A stretch of 64,000 nucleotides of DNA from Acridotheres tristis (taxonomy: Eukaryota; Chordata; Aves; Passeriformes; Sturnidae). The notes below the pieces were generated by a model. It was not told the origin of the DNA. It did no database searches and was given only the letters and a program-made list of their open reading frames with translations. A program made the position numbers and the translations under genes. Below are positions 63,811 through 64,000 of the stretch, in pieces. Within the stretch, counting starts at the first letter, position 1. The number at the start of each line of letters is the position of its first letter. The stretch spans positions 23,007,501 to 23,071,500 of the forward strand of contig CM072892.1 in assembly GCA_037013685.1 (NCBI GenBank), in the 5' to 3' direction.

Positions 63811-63987
63811 CTAGTGGCCCTTCTGTTGCTCCACAAGGTGCTTGTGTCCCTCTATGATCTGCTGCACAGCCTCATGGTCGTCCAGGGTGGTTAGGTCCCC
63901 AAGCTCATTGGCCTTGTTCTCCACAATTTTCCGTAGCACCCGACGCATAATCTTACCCGAGCGTGTCTTGGGCAGCCGGTGTGTGAC
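63811..63987 (-). CDS. Acetyl-CoA synthetase (ACSS1-like), last coding exon, partial
   Basis: Read on the minus strand, 63987-63811 encodes [20 protein letters not shown] and continues to [10 protein letters not shown], ending QQKGH and TAG (stop at 63813-63811). [12 protein letters not shown] is the A10 motif of acetyl-CoA/AMP-forming synthetases and carries the catalytic lysine; LGDLTTLDD is the usual C-terminal landmark. An acceptor (CCCCATCACAG) ends at 63988, so this is probably the last exon, and the rest lies beyond the right edge. Enzymes of this family convert acetate, ATP and CoA to acetyl-CoA. The ELGD.TTL-D pattern resembles ACSS1 (mitochondrial) more than ACSS2, but N-terminal targeting cannot be seen. 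The gene converges on ABCD4. I give no symbol because ACSS1, a second ACSS1-type copy and ACSS2 cannot be separated with certainty here. Confidence 0.92.
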   Translation of the reverse strand, partial: VTHRLPKTRSGKIMRRVLRKIVENKANELGDLTTLDDHEAVQQIIEGHKHLVEQQKGH

Positions 63988-64000
63988 CTGTGATGGGGTC

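Overview
This is a vertebrate nuclear chromosome window, almost certainly from a bird and probably a songbird (Passeriformes). The coding exons are short, flanked by GT/AG splice sites and separated by long non-coding stretches. CpG-rich promoter blocks sit at about 8.9-9.3, 39.6-40.3 and 47.6-48.3 kb. Interspersed repeats are very sparse. One insertion at 49.78-49.90 kb looks like a CR1-tailed, tRNA-Ile-derived SINE of the kind known from passerines. No bacterial or viral gene organisation is present.

Four protein-coding genes can be read. SYNDIG1L lies on the + strand, with coding exons at 20637-24045 and a probable 5' UTR exon in the CpG island near 9.3 kb. VRTN (vertnin) lies on the - strand, with a single coding exon at 34574-36601 and a probable 5' UTR exon near 39.95-40.2 kb. 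ABCD4 lies on the + strand, with 19 coding exons from 48136 to 62780, all in phase, giving a 620-residue protein. The last exon of an acetyl-CoA synthetase (ACSS1-like) lies on the - strand at 63811-63987 and runs off the right edge. SYNDIG1L and VRTN converge, VRTN and ABCD4 diverge, and ABCD4 and the ACSS gene converge.

The order SYNDIG1L-VRTN-ABCD4 and the relative orientations match, from memory, human 14q24.3 read in reverse. The exception is the ACSS-family gene next to ABCD4, where human has VSX2. Human ACSS1 lies on 20p11 near SYNDIG1 and VSX1, which are paralogues of SYNDIG1L and VSX2. The gene at the right edge may therefore be the sister copy (ohnologue) of ACSS1, kept in birds and absent from human. 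This is the most interesting biological point in the window.

Region by region: 1-8.9 kb is intergenic with nothing recognisable except a possible CR1 scrap. The SYNDIG1L CpG island spans 8.9-9.3 kb, and 9.3-20.6 kb is its first intron, with a CpG-rich G-strand minisatellite at 14.4-14.8 kb. SYNDIG1L coding exons and 3' UTR occupy 20.6-25.6 kb. The stretch 25.6-33.65 kb is intergenic with a pure pentamer microsatellite and possible conserved elements. VRTN occupies 33.66-40.3 kb, and 40.3-47.6 kb is intergenic. The ABCD4 CpG island at 47.6-48.2 kb contains a 28-bp minisatellite and two CTCF-like sites. ABCD4 follows at 48.1-63.3 kb and the ACSS-like 3' end at 63.8-64.0 kb.

The genes do not form one pathway. 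ABCD4 exports cobalamin from lysosomes, VRTN is a nuclear DNA-binding regulator of axial segmentation, SYNDIG1L is a brain-enriched membrane protein, and the ACSS gene activates acetate. I found no previously undescribed multi-gene system. The findings concern gene history, splice and promoter detail, and repeats. Comparisons with human proteins or loci are from memory and were not searched.
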